64,000 bases of DNA from Myxococcales bacterium (GCA_003598065.1 QZKR01000011.1:1-64000), one strand, 5' to 3'; numbered from the stretch's first letter, positions 34,407 through 44,631 are shown. The notes: generated from the sequence alone by a model not told the origin. Program-made: numbers and translations.

Positions 34407-35933
34407 TCAACGCGACTTGAGCAGCGCAACGAGCCGTTGCGCTTCGATGTTGTGCGGATTGGCGCGCAAGACGGCCTCGTAGTGGATGAGCGCGGCCGGC
34501 TCCTGGCCGGCCAGGCGCAATATTTCGCCTTTGCCGAAATGGGCCATTTCGTTGCGCGGATCAAGCTTCAGGGATCGATCGATGTATTGTTCCCCCTCTT
34601 CGCGGCCCCCTTCTTTGTAAAGGGCCCAACCGACCATCGCCAGCAGCGATGGTTCCTCGGCGAATATCCCCAGAGCGCGTTTGGCGAGGGGAATCAGCCC
34701 CGCCCAGTCCTTCTTGCGGAACAGCACTTTGGCTTTCTCCACTTCCAGCGCGACGCGTTTTTTCTGCTCCGATTTCCGCATGTCGCCCTGAAGAAGCGGA
34801 TCATTGAGGACTTGAATGAATTCTCGCCGAAGGTCCGGCGTATTCAATATCCGGTATGCGTCGTTTGCGGCGGATAGGATGGTGGCGCACTGGGGGATCA
34901 TCGATTCCAGCGGCGTACCGCCGAGACGATCGGGATGAAACCGGTTAACAAGGTTCATGTATATTTTGCGCAACGAATCGGAGTTGGCGTCGATCGACAC
35001 GCTCATGATTTTCAAAGGATTATGGGTTTCGACGAGTTTGAGCCGGGTTTCGATTTCGTGTTTTAATTTGCGTTCTTCTTCGGTGAGCCGTTGCGGTTCG
35101 ACGATTGCCGTTGCTTGGATGGTTCGCTGCCCGGTCGCGGATTTGGCCGAAGCCGCCCCCGACGGCTCGGCAGCCTTCGAACCTGATGGCGATGGCTCGC
35201 TACGCTTGGGTTCGGCGGTGGTTTGAACGGGGCGAGGGGTCACCGACACCAGATCGGCCATCGTCAGCAGCATGACCGTGGCTAACGTTTCCCGCGACGT
35301 CAAGCCGGCATAGATTTCAAGATCTTTCAGCGGACGTGGTTTATCCCAGGCGCTCAACGCACGCGTCAAACGCGCATCCAGTTGCAAATTGGCCATGATC
35401 GCTTTCATATTGGCGCGCGGCGTGAGAACCATGTTTTTGTAACGCGCTTCCACTTGCGACAATTGATCGGGCGTGCTGTAGTTGTGGAAGATGAAGAACA
35501 ACGCGGGGAACAGACCGACCCGGCAAGCGGCCGCCTCCGGCGGCGGAAGATCGTCGGCGACGAATCGCGGCGGGGTAAGAACCATACAAAGCCGGGCGAA
35601 ATGGCACAGGAGAAGCTGCCGGGCGATCGCTTCGGCTTGCTGCCGATCAAGGCCGAGTTGAGCCTGGAGGGCCAGGAAAAAAGCAACCGAATCATGGCCT
35701 GCGGCGCGAATCAGATTGCTCATTTCGGGTTGCTCCGAGAGACCCATTTCATTCATAAAATCAAGGGGATAAACCACAGCATAGGGCGATTGAATCGCAG
35801 TGGGATTGCCTTCGGTCACCCATAAGTGGTGCGTGTATTCATTTTCATTGATGTCGAAACGCCCGGAGGAATGAGAGAGATGGAGTTTATAGATCGCTTG
35901 AGCAAGGGGGCTGTTGTCAAACGGCTGTGACAC
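34407..35933 (-). CDS. J-domain protein with N-terminal DUF4388-like and C-terminal TPR parts
   Basis: A 508-residue cytoplasmic protein beginning with GTG (35933). Residues 1-100 (LSHSSGRFDI ... HHLWVTEGNPTAI) look like the DUF4388/PATAN-type domain seen in gliding and c-di-GMP-linked regulators of this group. After a low-complexity Ser/Pro/Ala linker (about 240-275), residues about 310-385 form a DnaJ J-domain with the HPD motif in VNRFHPDRLGG. The C-terminal 100 residues are TPR-like. The HPD indicates DnaK stimulation; the rest suggests a scaffold. Downstream of nothing obvious; convergent with the PilZ pair. Confidence 0.78.
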   Translation of the reverse strand: MSQPFDNSPLAQAIYKLHLSHSSGRFDINENEYTHHLWVTEGNPTAIQSPYAVVYPLDFMNEMGLSEQPEMSNLIRAAGHDSVAFFLALQAQLGLDRQQAEAIARQLLLCHFARLCMVLTPPRFVADDLPPPEAAACRVGLFPALFFIFHNYSTPDQLSQVEARYKNMVLTPRANMKAIMANLQLDARLTRALSAWDKPRPLKDLEIYAGLTSRETLATVMLLTMADLVSVTPRPVQTTAEPKRSEPSPSGSKAAEPSGAASAKSATGQRTIQATAIVEPQRLTEEERKLKHEIETRLKLVETHNPLKIMSVSIDANSDSLRKIYMNLVNRFHPDRLGGTPLESMIPQCATILSAANDAYRILNTPDLRREFIQVLNDPLLQGDMRKSEQKKRVALEVEKAKVLFRKKDWAGLIPLAKRALGIFAEEPSLLAMVGWALYKEGGREEGEQYIDRSLKLDPRNEMAHFGKGEILRLAGQEPAALIHYEAVLRANPHNIEAQRLVALLKSR

Positions 35934-36185
35934 GTTTTACTGCTTTCCGTCACGAGCCGGACACGGCGGCATCGACTAAACCACTGTCAACACACCGCTA
36001 GTCCGAGATTGATTTGCGGCCAATTGTAGATACTTTACCTGCGATGTCAAGATTTAACATACATCTGGCGGTTTTTTACTTTGCCGCGATTGATTTGGAG
36101 AATTTGAAAGCGAATCGATATCCCGGAAAAGCAAGCGCGCGCCAAGGGCTTATCCGCCCGGGAAGGTGCAGTTTGGGGGAAAAGG

Positions 36186-37373
36186 CTATGACGGTCTTTT
36201 TTCCAAAGGCGAACGATAGGGCTCAACGCGGTTGCGGCCTTTCCGTTTGGCCTCGTAAAGCGCCTCGTCGGCGCGCTCGATCAAGTGCCCCACGTTGTCT
36301 CTTCTGGTCGGGATCATCGCCGCCACGCCAATCGAAATCGTGACGCAATGAGCGGCCTGGCTGTATTCATGCAGCAGATTGAGACCCTCAACGCCATGGC
36401 GCACGTTTTCGGCGATTTTCATCGAGTTGTTGTGGTCCGTGCCTGAAAGAATGATCGCAAATTCCTCGCCGCCGTAACGGGCGGAAAGATCGCCAGGGCG
36501 ACGGGGCAGATTTTTAATCACTCCCGCCACCGCTTTGAGGCATTCGTCGCCCGCCTGATGGCCGTAACCGTCGTTGTAGCGTTTGAAGAAATCGATGTCG
36601 AACATGATGAGCGAGAGCGGCGTCTGCGTTCGCATATTGCGCCGCCATTCCTTTTCCAGGAATTCGTCGAACATCCGTCGGTTGGCCACGCCCGTGAGAC
36701 CGTCCCGGGCGGAGAGCAGCTTCATTTCGTTGGCCAGATTTTCGGCCCGGTCGCGCGCCTGGCGCAGGTCGTCCTCGATGTAAAAGGCGCGCCTGTTCGA
36801 GCGGTCCAGTTGGTAGCTGACGAACATGATCGATATGCAAAAGAACGTGAGGAAGAAGTTGTTGTTGACCATGAATTTCGGCTGCATGTTGGTGAATATG
36901 GCGACCGCGAGATTGTAGGCGAATACCACGGCCCAGGAACATAGAGTAGCCCAGACGAAACGCAGAAAGAGGAAAGTGGAAAAGAGGACCATCATCAGGC
37001 CTGCGTAGTAAAGATAGCTGCCTGGCGGCTCGGCGAGAGCCACCATGGCGATCACGCCGAACGAGGCGGCGAGCACCAGAATCGCCATCGCCAACTGCCA
37101 CCAGTCGCGAAAGGAGGGGACGAAGCTCAAGATATAAATCAGGATGGCGAGGGGGCAGACGATGAGGTAGCGAATCATCCACACCCATTGGGCGGCTTCG
37201 GGAGCGATGTAGTAGTCCAACACGCCGAAGATGGCGAAGGCGAACGTGAACAGCAGAATGCCGATGCGCATGGGGCGGATCGTGCTGGAGAAGTAGTAGT
37301 TCTGGAACTTGGCTTCGACATCGTGACTGTTGAAGGTCAGCGTGTATGGATTGAAGGGAATCTCGTCGATCAT
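36186..37373 (-). CDS. Membrane diguanylate cyclase (GGDEF)
   Basis: A 395-residue protein: about six transmembrane helices in residues 35-195, a short linker, then a GGDEF domain. The active-site sequence is GGEEF at about 300-304, and RPGD five residues upstream is a good inhibitory (I-site) RxxD, so the enzyme should make c-di-GMP and be feedback-inhibited. ATG 37373 follows GGAGAG. It stands alone; the nearest possible receptor is the PilZ protein at 33670. Confidence 0.93.
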   Translation of the reverse strand: MIDEIPFNPYTLTFNSHDVEAKFQNYYFSSTIRPMRIGILLFTFAFAIFGVLDYYIAPEAAQWVWMIRYLIVCPLAILIYILSFVPSFRDWWQLAMAILVLAASFGVIAMVALAEPPGSYLYYAGLMMVLFSTFLFLRFVWATLCSWAVVFAYNLAVAIFTNMQPKFMVNNNFFLTFFCISIMFVSYQLDRSNRRAFYIEDDLRQARDRAENLANEMKLLSARDGLTGVANRRMFDEFLEKEWRRNMRTQTPLSLIMFDIDFFKRYNDGYGHQAGDECLKAVAGVIKNLPRRPGDLSARYGGEEFAIILSGTDHNNSMKIAENVRHGVEGLNLLHEYSQAAHCVTISIGVAAMIPTRRDNVGHLIERADEALYEAKRKGRNRVEPYRSPLEKRPS

Positions 37374-37608
37374 GGCTCTCCATCCGCCCCTAGATATAGG
37401 TTGCAGGTCGTTCCAAACTAAATTGAATGGATTATACCGTAAAACGTCTGACGATGCATCTTTTTCATATGCGGCGGACAGTGCGAATGGAAGGGGAGGG
37501 CGGTGTTGGTTGGGGCTTGTTTTTGCGCTTGGGCTCTGCTAAAACTGCCTTTAGGATCTCGCCAACGGACTTTGTCTTCAATCTCTTGCCGCCGCGAAGA
37601 GGCTGGTC

Positions 37609-39810
37609 ATGCACGCCCGGATCGTCGCCCTGTGCGCAGTGATGCTGGTGAACGTCGGACTTTGGGGGTGCGAAGGGTCCAAGCTCTACTCTTTTTCTCC
37701 CCTCGATGGGGATGAAAGCTGTGTGGCCGCCGGAGGAGCGGGGTGTCCCTGCGGCAATGACGAAGGCTGCGATCCGGGGCTCCTCTGCATTGAAGGCGTT
37801 TGCGTACCAGAGGGAGATATAGACGGCGACGGCGAATCCGAAGATGAAGGGGAAAACGGAAAACCTGACGGCGACAACGTCATTCCGGACGGCGATCTCT
37901 CTCCCGATGGCGACCGCATCATTCCGGACGGCGATGATGACGAGTTGGACGGCGATGAGGTTTTTCCTGACGGTGATGGAACGCCCGATGGCGATGGCTT
38001 TCCTGACGGGGACGCAATCTCCGACGGTGATGAAGTCTTTCCCGATGGGGATGGAATGTCCGATGGCGACGAGATTTTCCCTGATGGCGATGAATCGTCG
38101 GATGGCGACGAAACGCCCGACGGGGACGTTTCTCCCGATGGCGACAGCGACACAGAAAATAACAATTGCGACGATGGCGACCTTTGCACTCTCGATGGCC
38201 TTGGGCCGAATGGTTGCTACCATGCGCCTATCGATTGCGTGCAGGACGACAATCCCTGCACGGTTCATGAATGCGACCCGGCAGATGGCCTTTGCAAGCC
38301 GGTCTTCGCTTCCGATGGCGTTTGCGAGCAGCCGTACAACCCCTGCGGTACGGTCGAATGCCTGGAGGAAAGTCTGGCCTGCGAACTCGTCCCGGTTCAG
38401 GACGGGTTCCTTTGCGCCGATAACGACGCCTGCAACGGCCTGGAAATCTGCCAGTCTGGCGTCTGCCAGGACGGGACGCCCGTTTCCTGCCCGGATTGCT
38501 ATTCCTGCGATCCGGCGACGGGCGATTGCGTCTGCGACGGCTCATGCGCGTCCGAGCGCTGTAACAACCGCGACGACACCTGCGAAGGGCAGATCGACGA
38601 GGGCGGCGTCTGCACCAATACGAACGTCGGTATCCGCGTCGAGATGAGCTGGAGCAACTGGGCCAGCGACGTGGATTTGCATTTCCTGCGATCGGGCGGC
38701 GTCTTCGGCTCCCCGGGATCGGCCGACGCCAACGACTGCTGGCACGGCAACGCCAATCCGGAATGGGGCCAGGCCGGTTTCGCGGGAGACAATCCCAAGC
38801 ATGGCGGCAACAAGACCAACGGCTACGGCGAAAACAACTCGCCCGAAACCGTGCATCTCGCCGCCCCCAGAGCCGAGCCTTACCGTGTGCTGGTGTTTTA
38901 CCGCAATACGGATGTGCCGGTTTTCCGCGACACGAACGTCTGGGTGAAAATCTATCTCGAGGGCCAGCTTAAGGCTTCCTACAGCGCCAATCTGGCCGAT
39001 GAAGACACGTACTGGAATGTCGCGTGCATCGACTACGCCAGCGGCAGCGTTCGGCGCATCGAGAACGCCGACGACTCCAATCAAATCATTCACGGCTCCC
39101 TATCCGGCATCGACGCCAACGCCTGCTCGTCTTCGGGAGCGGCTTGCGCCACCGTCTGCGATTGCGGACCGGGCCATGTCTGCCAAAACAGCCAATGCGT
39201 TCCGGGAAACGGTGCGGCTTTTTGCTGCGAATACGACGATTGCCCCGCCGGCTCGGCGTGCTACTCCCGCGCCTATGAAGCTTCCGGGAGCTGCGGGTTC
39301 GCCGCCAGCTTCGATTCCGCGCCGGGCGTCCCGTCGCTCTCCAGCGGCGTCAACATCGAGAGGCTGTATTCCCCCTGGGGCGTGACGTTCCGGACGAGCC
39401 GCGCCAATTCGCGCGTCTCCACCGACGAATGGGAGTTGGATTCCCAGTCGCAAAACAACAGCGCCGGCACGCGCGACGCCGACGGCACGCGCTGGCGCGG
39501 CGACGTGCGAATCTCGTTCATCCAGCCGCAGCCGGTCGGCGGGGCGTCGCCGAATCCAGCCGTGGCCCCCAGGGCGGCCTTTTACATCGGCCAGGCCGGG
39601 AGCGACGATGCGTTTCGCGTCACGGCTTACGATTTGGCGGGCGACATCGTGTTCGATCAATTGATCGATCGCGGCAACACGCGGTTCGTGGAGATTATCG
39701 ATCCTCCCGCGCCGATGCGGGAAATTCTCATCCAGCCCGGCAGCGACCCGACCTTCGTCATCGACGATTTGACGGTTCCCTTGCTGTTTTGGCCGATGGA
39801 GAAACGTTAG
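37609..39810 (+). CDS. Surface lipoprotein with long DGD-repeat linker
   Basis: A 733-residue lipoprotein (Cys21 after GLWG). Residues about 70-180 are a tandem low-complexity array of PDGD/SDGD units, strongly acidic and possibly Ca-binding. Residues about 185-335 are Cys-rich with CxxC-like spacing. Residues about 345-490 form a beta-sandwich of the type that reads RVEMSWSNWASDVDLHF, common in secreted proteins of Myxococcota. A second Cys cluster follows, and the last 150 residues are another beta domain. No enzymatic motif. AGAGG precedes the ATG. A surface or matrix role is inference. Confidence 0.8.
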   Translation: MHARIVALCAVMLVNVGLWGCEGSKLYSFSPLDGDESCVAAGGAGCPCGNDEGCDPGLLCIEGVCVPEGDIDGDGESEDEGENGKPDGDNVIPDGDLSPDGDRIIPDGDDDELDGDEVFPDGDGTPDGDGFPDGDAISDGDEVFPDGDGMSDGDEIFPDGDESSDGDETPDGDVSPDGDSDTENNNCDDGDLCTLDGLGPNGCYHAPIDCVQDDNPCTVHECDPADGLCKPVFASDGVCEQPYNPCGTVECLEESLACELVPVQDGFLCADNDACNGLEICQSGVCQDGTPVSCPDCYSCDPATGDCVCDGSCASERCNNRDDTCEGQIDEGGVCTNTNVGIRVEMSWSNWASDVDLHFLRSGGVFGSPGSADANDCWHGNANPEWGQAGFAGDNPKHGGNKTNGYGENNSPETVHLAAPRAEPYRVLVFYRNTDVPVFRDTNVWVKIYLEGQLKASYSANLADEDTYWNVACIDYASGSVRRIENADDSNQIIHGSLSGIDANACSSSGAACATVCDCGPGHVCQNSQCVPGNGAAFCCEYDDCPAGSACYSRAYEASGSCGFAASFDSAPGVPSLSSGVNIERLYSPWGVTFRTSRANSRVSTDEWELDSQSQNNSAGTRDADGTRWRGDVRISFIQPQPVGGASPNPAVAPRAAFYIGQAGSDDAFRVTAYDLAGDIVFDQLIDRGNTRFVEIIDPPAPMREILIQPGSDPTFVIDDLTVPLLFWPMEKR

Positions 39811-39816
39811 CGGCTT

Positions 39817-40665
39817 TCAATACTGAATCAGTTCGATAGCGCCGTCAACGGCCATGCCGATGTCGCGTACGTAGACTTTCCGCGAACTACCGATATCCAA
39901 CGGTGATGTCTCGCGAACTTCCAAAGTGTCCTCGAACGTCCCGGCAGGCACCGTAAGCGATTCGCCCATCTGAACGATCTCTCCCCTATCTTCCGCCACG
40001 CCCGGCGCGACTTCTTGCTTATAGCGCATCCCGACAGTTGGGGCCGCGGGCATGATGATGCCGGGCTGGTTGCCGTCTTCACCAGCTCTCCAGGCTCCGC
40101 CGTGGCCGACGATTTCGCCGCCGTCGTAATCATCCACCGCTTCGCCGAAATAGCAGACCGTGCCATCGGGAGCTTGGGCGAAATAATTTCGCGAAATCTC
40201 GATCAGCTCGCCGTCTTCCGTTTCACGTTCCTCGACGACGCGAGTCGTGACGCCGGCGACGATCTCCGTTTCATCCAGCACGCTAAACTCGACGCGGAGC
40301 AGGGTTGCGCCTTCATTCCCTTCCAGTACGAGATGTTTTCCGACAGGCAACGGGAAATAGGGATTGTCGATCGTCAGAGAAAAAGGACCGGCGCCGGGAT
40401 CGCATACGGCAATGCTCAGTTCGTCGGCTTCTTCATCTACGTCAATTTCCTCATCACTGTCGTTTTCCGTATCCCCATCTTCATCCAAAGCGTCGCCGTC
40501 TGCATCGCCATCAACCATGTCCCCATCGGTCTCGCCGTCAGAGTCTCCATCGATGTCGGGGTTGGACTCGCTACAACCGAAAGCAAGCATGGCGATGAGC
40601 CCGAAGAAAACAACCCCCCTCAAGGTCCTTGGGTTCGGCTGCATTACGTTGGTAGCGGTCCGCAT
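39817..40665 (-). CDS. DGD lipoprotein of unknown function
   Basis: A 282-residue lipoprotein starting at ATG 40665, with AGGAGG six bases upstream; the longer frame to 40803 has no signal. Signal peptide 1-30, acylated Cys31 (LAFGC), then an acidic DGD/EEDE linker to about 85. The remaining 195 residues look like a single beta-rich domain (PYFPLPVGKHLVLEG, ISRNYFAQAPDGTVCYFGE, VPAGTFEDTLEV), a pattern seen in other secreted hypotheticals. It is convergent with the preceding DGD protein, 6 nt between stops. Confidence 0.75.
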   Translation of the reverse strand: MRTATNVMQPNPRTLRGVVFFGLIAMLAFGCSESNPDIDGDSDGETDGDMVDGDADGDALDEDGDTENDSDEEIDVDEEADELSIAVCDPGAGPFSLTIDNPYFPLPVGKHLVLEGNEGATLLRVEFSVLDETEIVAGVTTRVVEERETEDGELIEISRNYFAQAPDGTVCYFGEAVDDYDGGEIVGHGGAWRAGEDGNQPGIIMPAAPTVGMRYKQEVAPGVAEDRGEIVQMGESLTVPAGTFEDTLEVRETSPLDIGSSRKVYVRDIGMAVDGAIELIQY

Positions 40666-40792
40666 CGAAGCCTCCTTCCTGCTCCGCCGACTTCGCAGAA
40701 GCGGCAAAGCGAGAAAAAACGGGAAATCCCGTCCCTTGCAAACGAACACCCCATACCTTGTCAAAGCTTCGTTCTTTATAGCTTCTTCGGCT

Positions 40793-42046
40793 TCATATTT
40801 CAATGATTTCGCGTATCCGCTGTCCGACCTTCAGGGCGTTGGCGCGACTGTCGTATTCAACTTCGACTTTTCTCCGCCCGGCCGCGCCGAGCCGCCTGGC
40901 GAGCGATGTGTCGTCCAGCAAGCGTTGAATCGCCTCGGCAAGCGCCGGCGCATCTTTCTCTTCGACGAGCAGGCCCGTTTCGCCATCGACGACGAGTTCG
41001 GGGATGCCCGACACGCGCGTGCTGATCGTCGGCAAGCCCAAGGCCATCGCTTCCATCAAGGTCGCCGGGATGCCGTCGCGGTCGCCCGCAGCGTCGGTGA
41101 CGCAGGGCAGGACGAAAAAGTCCGCCGTCCTATAGGCTTCGCGGAGCCGTTCTTGGGTTACTGTTCCGGCCAGTTCGACGTAGTCCTCGACGCGATTCTG
41201 TCGGATCCGGGCCATGAGCGCTTCCTGCCGTCCGCCCGGATCGCGGCCGACGATCGTCACCGACGGCACAGAATGGCCGCGCGATTTCAAGATGCCCACC
41301 GCGTCGATGAGGACTTCGAACCCCTTTTTTACATCGAGACGACCGACGGCGAGAATGCGTCCGTCTCCAGCCGGTGCGCGATCGTGAATGGAAAACTCGT
41401 CCAGATCGACGCCGCAACGGATGACCTCGGCGTTGTCGATGGGCAACCCCAATTGGTCGCGCAGATAGCGGCGGTTGAAATCGGAAATGGAGACGACAAG
41501 ACTTGCGCGATCGATTTTATGTTCCAGCAGCGACGGCACGGCGAAGATGTCGTAAGCGTGGACGCTGAAACCGAACGGAATGCCGGCAAGCATGCTGACC
41601 GCCCAGGCGGCGGTGGCCTGATAGGCCCCGAAGTTGGCGTGAACGTATCGGATGCGTTTCCGTATCAGATCGTCCATCACGCCGAGGGCAAAGCCGACGG
41701 CGACGAGGTTCTTGGCGGCCAACGTCCCGCCGCCGCTCTCGAAGATCACTGTCTTTAGCAAATTCAGGTAACGGCGGTCCGCCTTGGCGATGAGCGCCGC
41801 ATGGCGTGCAGCCGCCTGCGCCGCGATGAGCGGCGTCGGCCCATAGCTGCGGTCGCGAAACACCTGCGCCTTGGGATCGAGGCGATCTTCGAAGGAGCGC
41901 AATCGGAACGTATAGACGTCAACGTCGATGCCGCTTTCCTGAAGGGCGTGCATTTCCTTGATGACCGCCGTTTCGTTGAGCACGGGGAAGGCGGTGGTGA
42001 AGTAGGCGATACGCGGCCGTTCGGCGGCGTTGAGGGAGCCTGTCAT
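40793..42046 (-). CDS. Glycosyltransferase family 4
   Basis: A GT-B glycosyltransferase of 417 residues, start ATG 42046. RIAYFTTAFPVLNET opens the N-domain; the C-domain has ILAVGRLDVKKGFEVL, VTIVGRDPGG, and the GT4 signature GIPATLMEAMALGLPTIST with its conserved Glu. Cytoplasmic or membrane-peripheral, probably making a surface polysaccharide or glycolipid. It follows the repeat lipoprotein on the same strand with a 37-nt gap. Donor and acceptor unknown. Confidence 0.88.
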   Translation of the reverse strand: MTGSLNAAERPRIAYFTTAFPVLNETAVIKEMHALQESGIDVDVYTFRLRSFEDRLDPKAQVFRDRSYGPTPLIAAQAAARHAALIAKADRRYLNLLKTVIFESGGGTLAAKNLVAVGFALGVMDDLIRKRIRYVHANFGAYQATAAWAVSMLAGIPFGFSVHAYDIFAVPSLLEHKIDRASLVVSISDFNRRYLRDQLGLPIDNAEVIRCGVDLDEFSIHDRAPAGDGRILAVGRLDVKKGFEVLIDAVGILKSRGHSVPSVTIVGRDPGGRQEALMARIRQNRVEDYVELAGTVTQERLREAYRTADFFVLPCVTDAAGDRDGIPATLMEAMALGLPTISTRVSGIPELVVDGETGLLVEEKDAPALAEAIQRLLDDTSLARRLGAAGRRKVEVEYDSRANALKVGQRIREIIEI

Positions 42047-42083
42047 ACGATCGATATCCCGATCGGCGAACAGGAAGCGCGAT

Positions 42084-43460
42084 CTACTCGGCGGGTTCCT
42101 GCGCTTCATCTTTCGCCGCATCCGCATCCCCGTCCGGCTTCTGCACGGCGCCGGCGGGCCTTTCGAGGATAGCCTTGTGGACGGCGCGCGCCAACTCGCC
42201 GATCGTATAGGGTTTCTCGTCCAGATAGTTTTTAATCTGGCGGGCGTTGTCAAACAACGGCTTCACCTCCGCGTCGGCCAAGGCGGCGTCGGCGTGGACC
42301 TGAAGCCCCAGAAGCGCCATGGTCACGAGGGGGATGTGGGGCGACTTCAGGAATTTGACGAACGTCGGCGCGGCGTCCTTGGAGAGAAATTTCATGAAAT
42401 GCCGCTGGGCGATGTCGTAGTCGTCACGCCAGAAAACGACCGTCGGGTTCAGTTCGCCGAGCGCTTTTTCCAGTTCCGCCGCGCCGCCGATTTTCAGAAC
42501 CGTGCCGAACGCGGCCCATTTCACGGCCTCGTCTTTTAGAAAAGGATAGACGTATTGGAGGTTCGCCGGTTCGCCGACCTTGCGGATGATTTCGATGGCG
42601 ATGCCGCGCAGATCGATCGATTCCTTGCGATCGGTAAAGATCGCCAGGGCCACGGGCAGCGACCGCTTCGAAACGTTGAACGATAATGTGTTGAATGCGG
42701 CTTCGCGGGACGCCATGGTATTTTTTTTCTCGGCGACGAAAGCATCGAGAAAGTCGGTAACGCGATCGTCGCGCACGCCGGTCGCCAACTGCAACAATTC
42801 CGGGGCGAAACCCGGAGACTGCTCGACGAGCCATTTCAAAATCAGGTCGGAGGCTTTTCGGGTGGTCCCTGGGTCGTTTATTTTCTCAATGATTTTCCCG
42901 ACTTTTGCCCATGCGGGCGGCTCCTTTTCAAGCAGGGCGACAAGCACGTCTCCGGCGGCCGGGCCGATGTCGCTCAAAACATGGAACGCGGAAAAATTCC
43001 CGGCGGCGTACTTGTCCATGAAATTGTAAGAGTACCAGGCAAGCAGAGCCTGGCGCGATTGCTCTTCCAGCGTCTGATGCCCGAGCTTCGTAAACGCATA
43101 GAGCGCGTCCTTGGCGGCGGCTTGGACCTTCAAATCCGGCACTTTGAACAGTTTGCCGATTTCCGGCCCCCCTTCCTTTATTGTGGCCAGCCGCTCGGCT
43201 TCGGGCAATTCTTTCAGCGCGCCGATCATGCGGTCAAGTTCTCCAAGTTTGATGAGCTTGACCAAGGCGTACACCCTTACGGACGCCTCGGTCTTTGCGT
43301 CGGCCATCGCCTTGGCGATGCGTTCCTCGCCGCCGACGGAATCGGCCCATTTATCGATGTCGTCCGGCGTCGTGGCGCATGCCGCAAGCCACAGCACCGC
43401 GAGAAGCGTGGCGACGACGTTCCCGCCATGGTAGTGGACAACCAACGGCATTTTTTGCAT
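42084..43460 (-). CDS. Lipoprotein with HEAT-like helical repeats
   Basis: A 458-residue lipoprotein. Start ATG 43460 follows AGGAGGG; the signal ends at LAAC with Cys28. The mature part is almost entirely alpha-helical with repeats of about 35-45 residues resembling HEAT/ARM units, then a short acidic tail (QKPDGDADAAKDEAQEPAE). No catalytic motif. Between hisC upstream and a glycosyltransferase downstream on the same strand. Probably a periplasmic scaffold. Confidence 0.72.
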   Translation of the reverse strand: MQKMPLVVHYHGGNVVATLLAVLWLAACATTPDDIDKWADSVGGEERIAKAMADAKTEASVRVYALVKLIKLGELDRMIGALKELPEAERLATIKEGGPEIGKLFKVPDLKVQAAAKDALYAFTKLGHQTLEEQSRQALLAWYSYNFMDKYAAGNFSAFHVLSDIGPAAGDVLVALLEKEPPAWAKVGKIIEKINDPGTTRKASDLILKWLVEQSPGFAPELLQLATGVRDDRVTDFLDAFVAEKKNTMASREAAFNTLSFNVSKRSLPVALAIFTDRKESIDLRGIAIEIIRKVGEPANLQYVYPFLKDEAVKWAAFGTVLKIGGAAELEKALGELNPTVVFWRDDYDIAQRHFMKFLSKDAAPTFVKFLKSPHIPLVTMALLGLQVHADAALADAEVKPLFDNARQIKNYLDEKPYTIGELARAVHKAILERPAGAVQKPDGDADAAKDEAQEPAE

Positions 43461-43518
43461 GGCCCCCTCCTTTCGCGCCCCACGGCCTGCCGCGGCAGGA
43501 CGCAGCGCAACTTTGAAG

Positions 43519-44631
43519 CTACGGCAACCGGCCGCCATCGGACTCGATCAGCCGTTTGAAATGTACCAGGAACTTTTCATTGTCTTCTCGCAGGCCGGTA
43601 TTGACGCGGATCGCCTTCTGCCCGATGGGACGCACGATGACGCCGATTTTTTGCAGTTCGGCGAACAACCATTGCGCGTCTTTCTGCGTATCGATGAACA
43701 GAAAGTTCGTCTGGCTGGGCGGCGTCGTCACCGGCAGTCCTTTCAGCCCCTCGCGCAAGAACGCCAATTCCCGTGCGTTGAATTCCCGCGACTTTTCGAT
43801 GAATTCGCGGTCGTCCATCGCCGCCATCGCCGCCGCCTGGGCCACGAGGTTGATGTTGAAGGGAAAGCGGCAGGTCATCAGGCCATGGATGATGTCGGCC
43901 GGACCGACGGCGTAACCGGCGCGGATACCCGCCAGCCCCACCGCTTTGCTGAACGTACGCAAAAGCATGATGCGCCGGCCGGCGCGGTAATGCGCCATGG
44001 GGTCGGGCATGTCAGGCGTGGTGGTGTACTCTTCATAGGCGCTGTCGTAAACGACAAGCGTATGCTCCGGAACCTTGGCCATGAAGGCGTCGAATTCGCT
44101 TTTCGTAAACCAGGTCCCCGTGGGGTTGGTAGGGTTGGCCAGGAAGACGATTTTGACTTTATCGTCAAGAAGCTCGGCCATTGCCTTCAGATCGTAGCGA
44201 TAGCCGCCGTCGGTCATCTTGGAAAGCCTGAGCGTTGCGGCGAACTTCTGCGCCACCAGGGCATAAATGGCGAAAGTTTTTTCCGAAGCGAGAATCACGT
44301 CGCCTGGATCGATAAAGGCGATGCCAGCTAGCTCCAGAACCTCGACGCTGCCCGAAGCGGCAAAAACATTTTCAATTTCAACGTCATAGCGTTCGGCGAC
44401 TTTTTTCCTGTAGTAGTAGGCATTGTCATCCGGATAGAGATAGACCTCTTCGATGGCTTTTCTCATGGCTGCCAAAGCCAGAGGCGAGGTGCCCAGGGGA
44501 TTCTCATTGGAGGCCAGTTTGGCGATGCGACCTTCGAGCCCGTACTCGCGCCGCACCTCCTCGATCGGCTTGCCAGCCACATAGGGTTTGAACTTCAAGA
44601 GCGGTTCCCGCAGCAACGACTTCAGCGGCAT
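43519..44631 (-). CDS. hisC: Histidinol-phosphate aminotransferase
   Basis: PLP-dependent class I/II aminotransferase of 370 residues. KLASNENPLGTSP near the N-terminus is typical of HisC; NPTNPTGTW and the Schiff-base Lys in RTFSKAVGLAGIRAG (about 228) are intact, as is the C-terminal RPIGQKAIRVNTG. ATG 44631 follows AAAGGA. It acts in histidine biosynthesis, though close relatives use aromatic amino acids, and no other his gene is here. 58 nt separate it from the repeat lipoprotein downstream. Confidence 0.88.
   Translation of the reverse strand: MPLKSLLREPLLKFKPYVAGKPIEEVRREYGLEGRIAKLASNENPLGTSPLALAAMRKAIEEVYLYPDDNAYYYRKKVAERYDVEIENVFAASGSVEVLELAGIAFIDPGDVILASEKTFAIYALVAQKFAATLRLSKMTDGGYRYDLKAMAELLDDKVKIVFLANPTNPTGTWFTKSEFDAFMAKVPEHTLVVYDSAYEEYTTTPDMPDPMAHYRAGRRIMLLRTFSKAVGLAGIRAGYAVGPADIIHGLMTCRFPFNINLVAQAAAMAAMDDREFIEKSREFNARELAFLREGLKGLPVTTPPSQTNFLFIDTQKDAQWLFAELQKIGVIVRPIGQKAIRVNTGLREDNEKFLVHFKRLIESDGGRLP

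Noticed and set aside
37830-38150. Repeated 9-18 nt units that might be taken for a CRISPR array or minisatellite element
   Set aside because: The units are in frame, code for DGD linkers, have no unique spacers of fixed length, and no cas genes are near.
37465-38268. Minus-strand frames of Ile/Val-rich and Ser-Pro-Ser-Gly repeats
   Set aside because: These are antisense readings of the DGD repeat array; the regularity comes from the plus-strand repeats.
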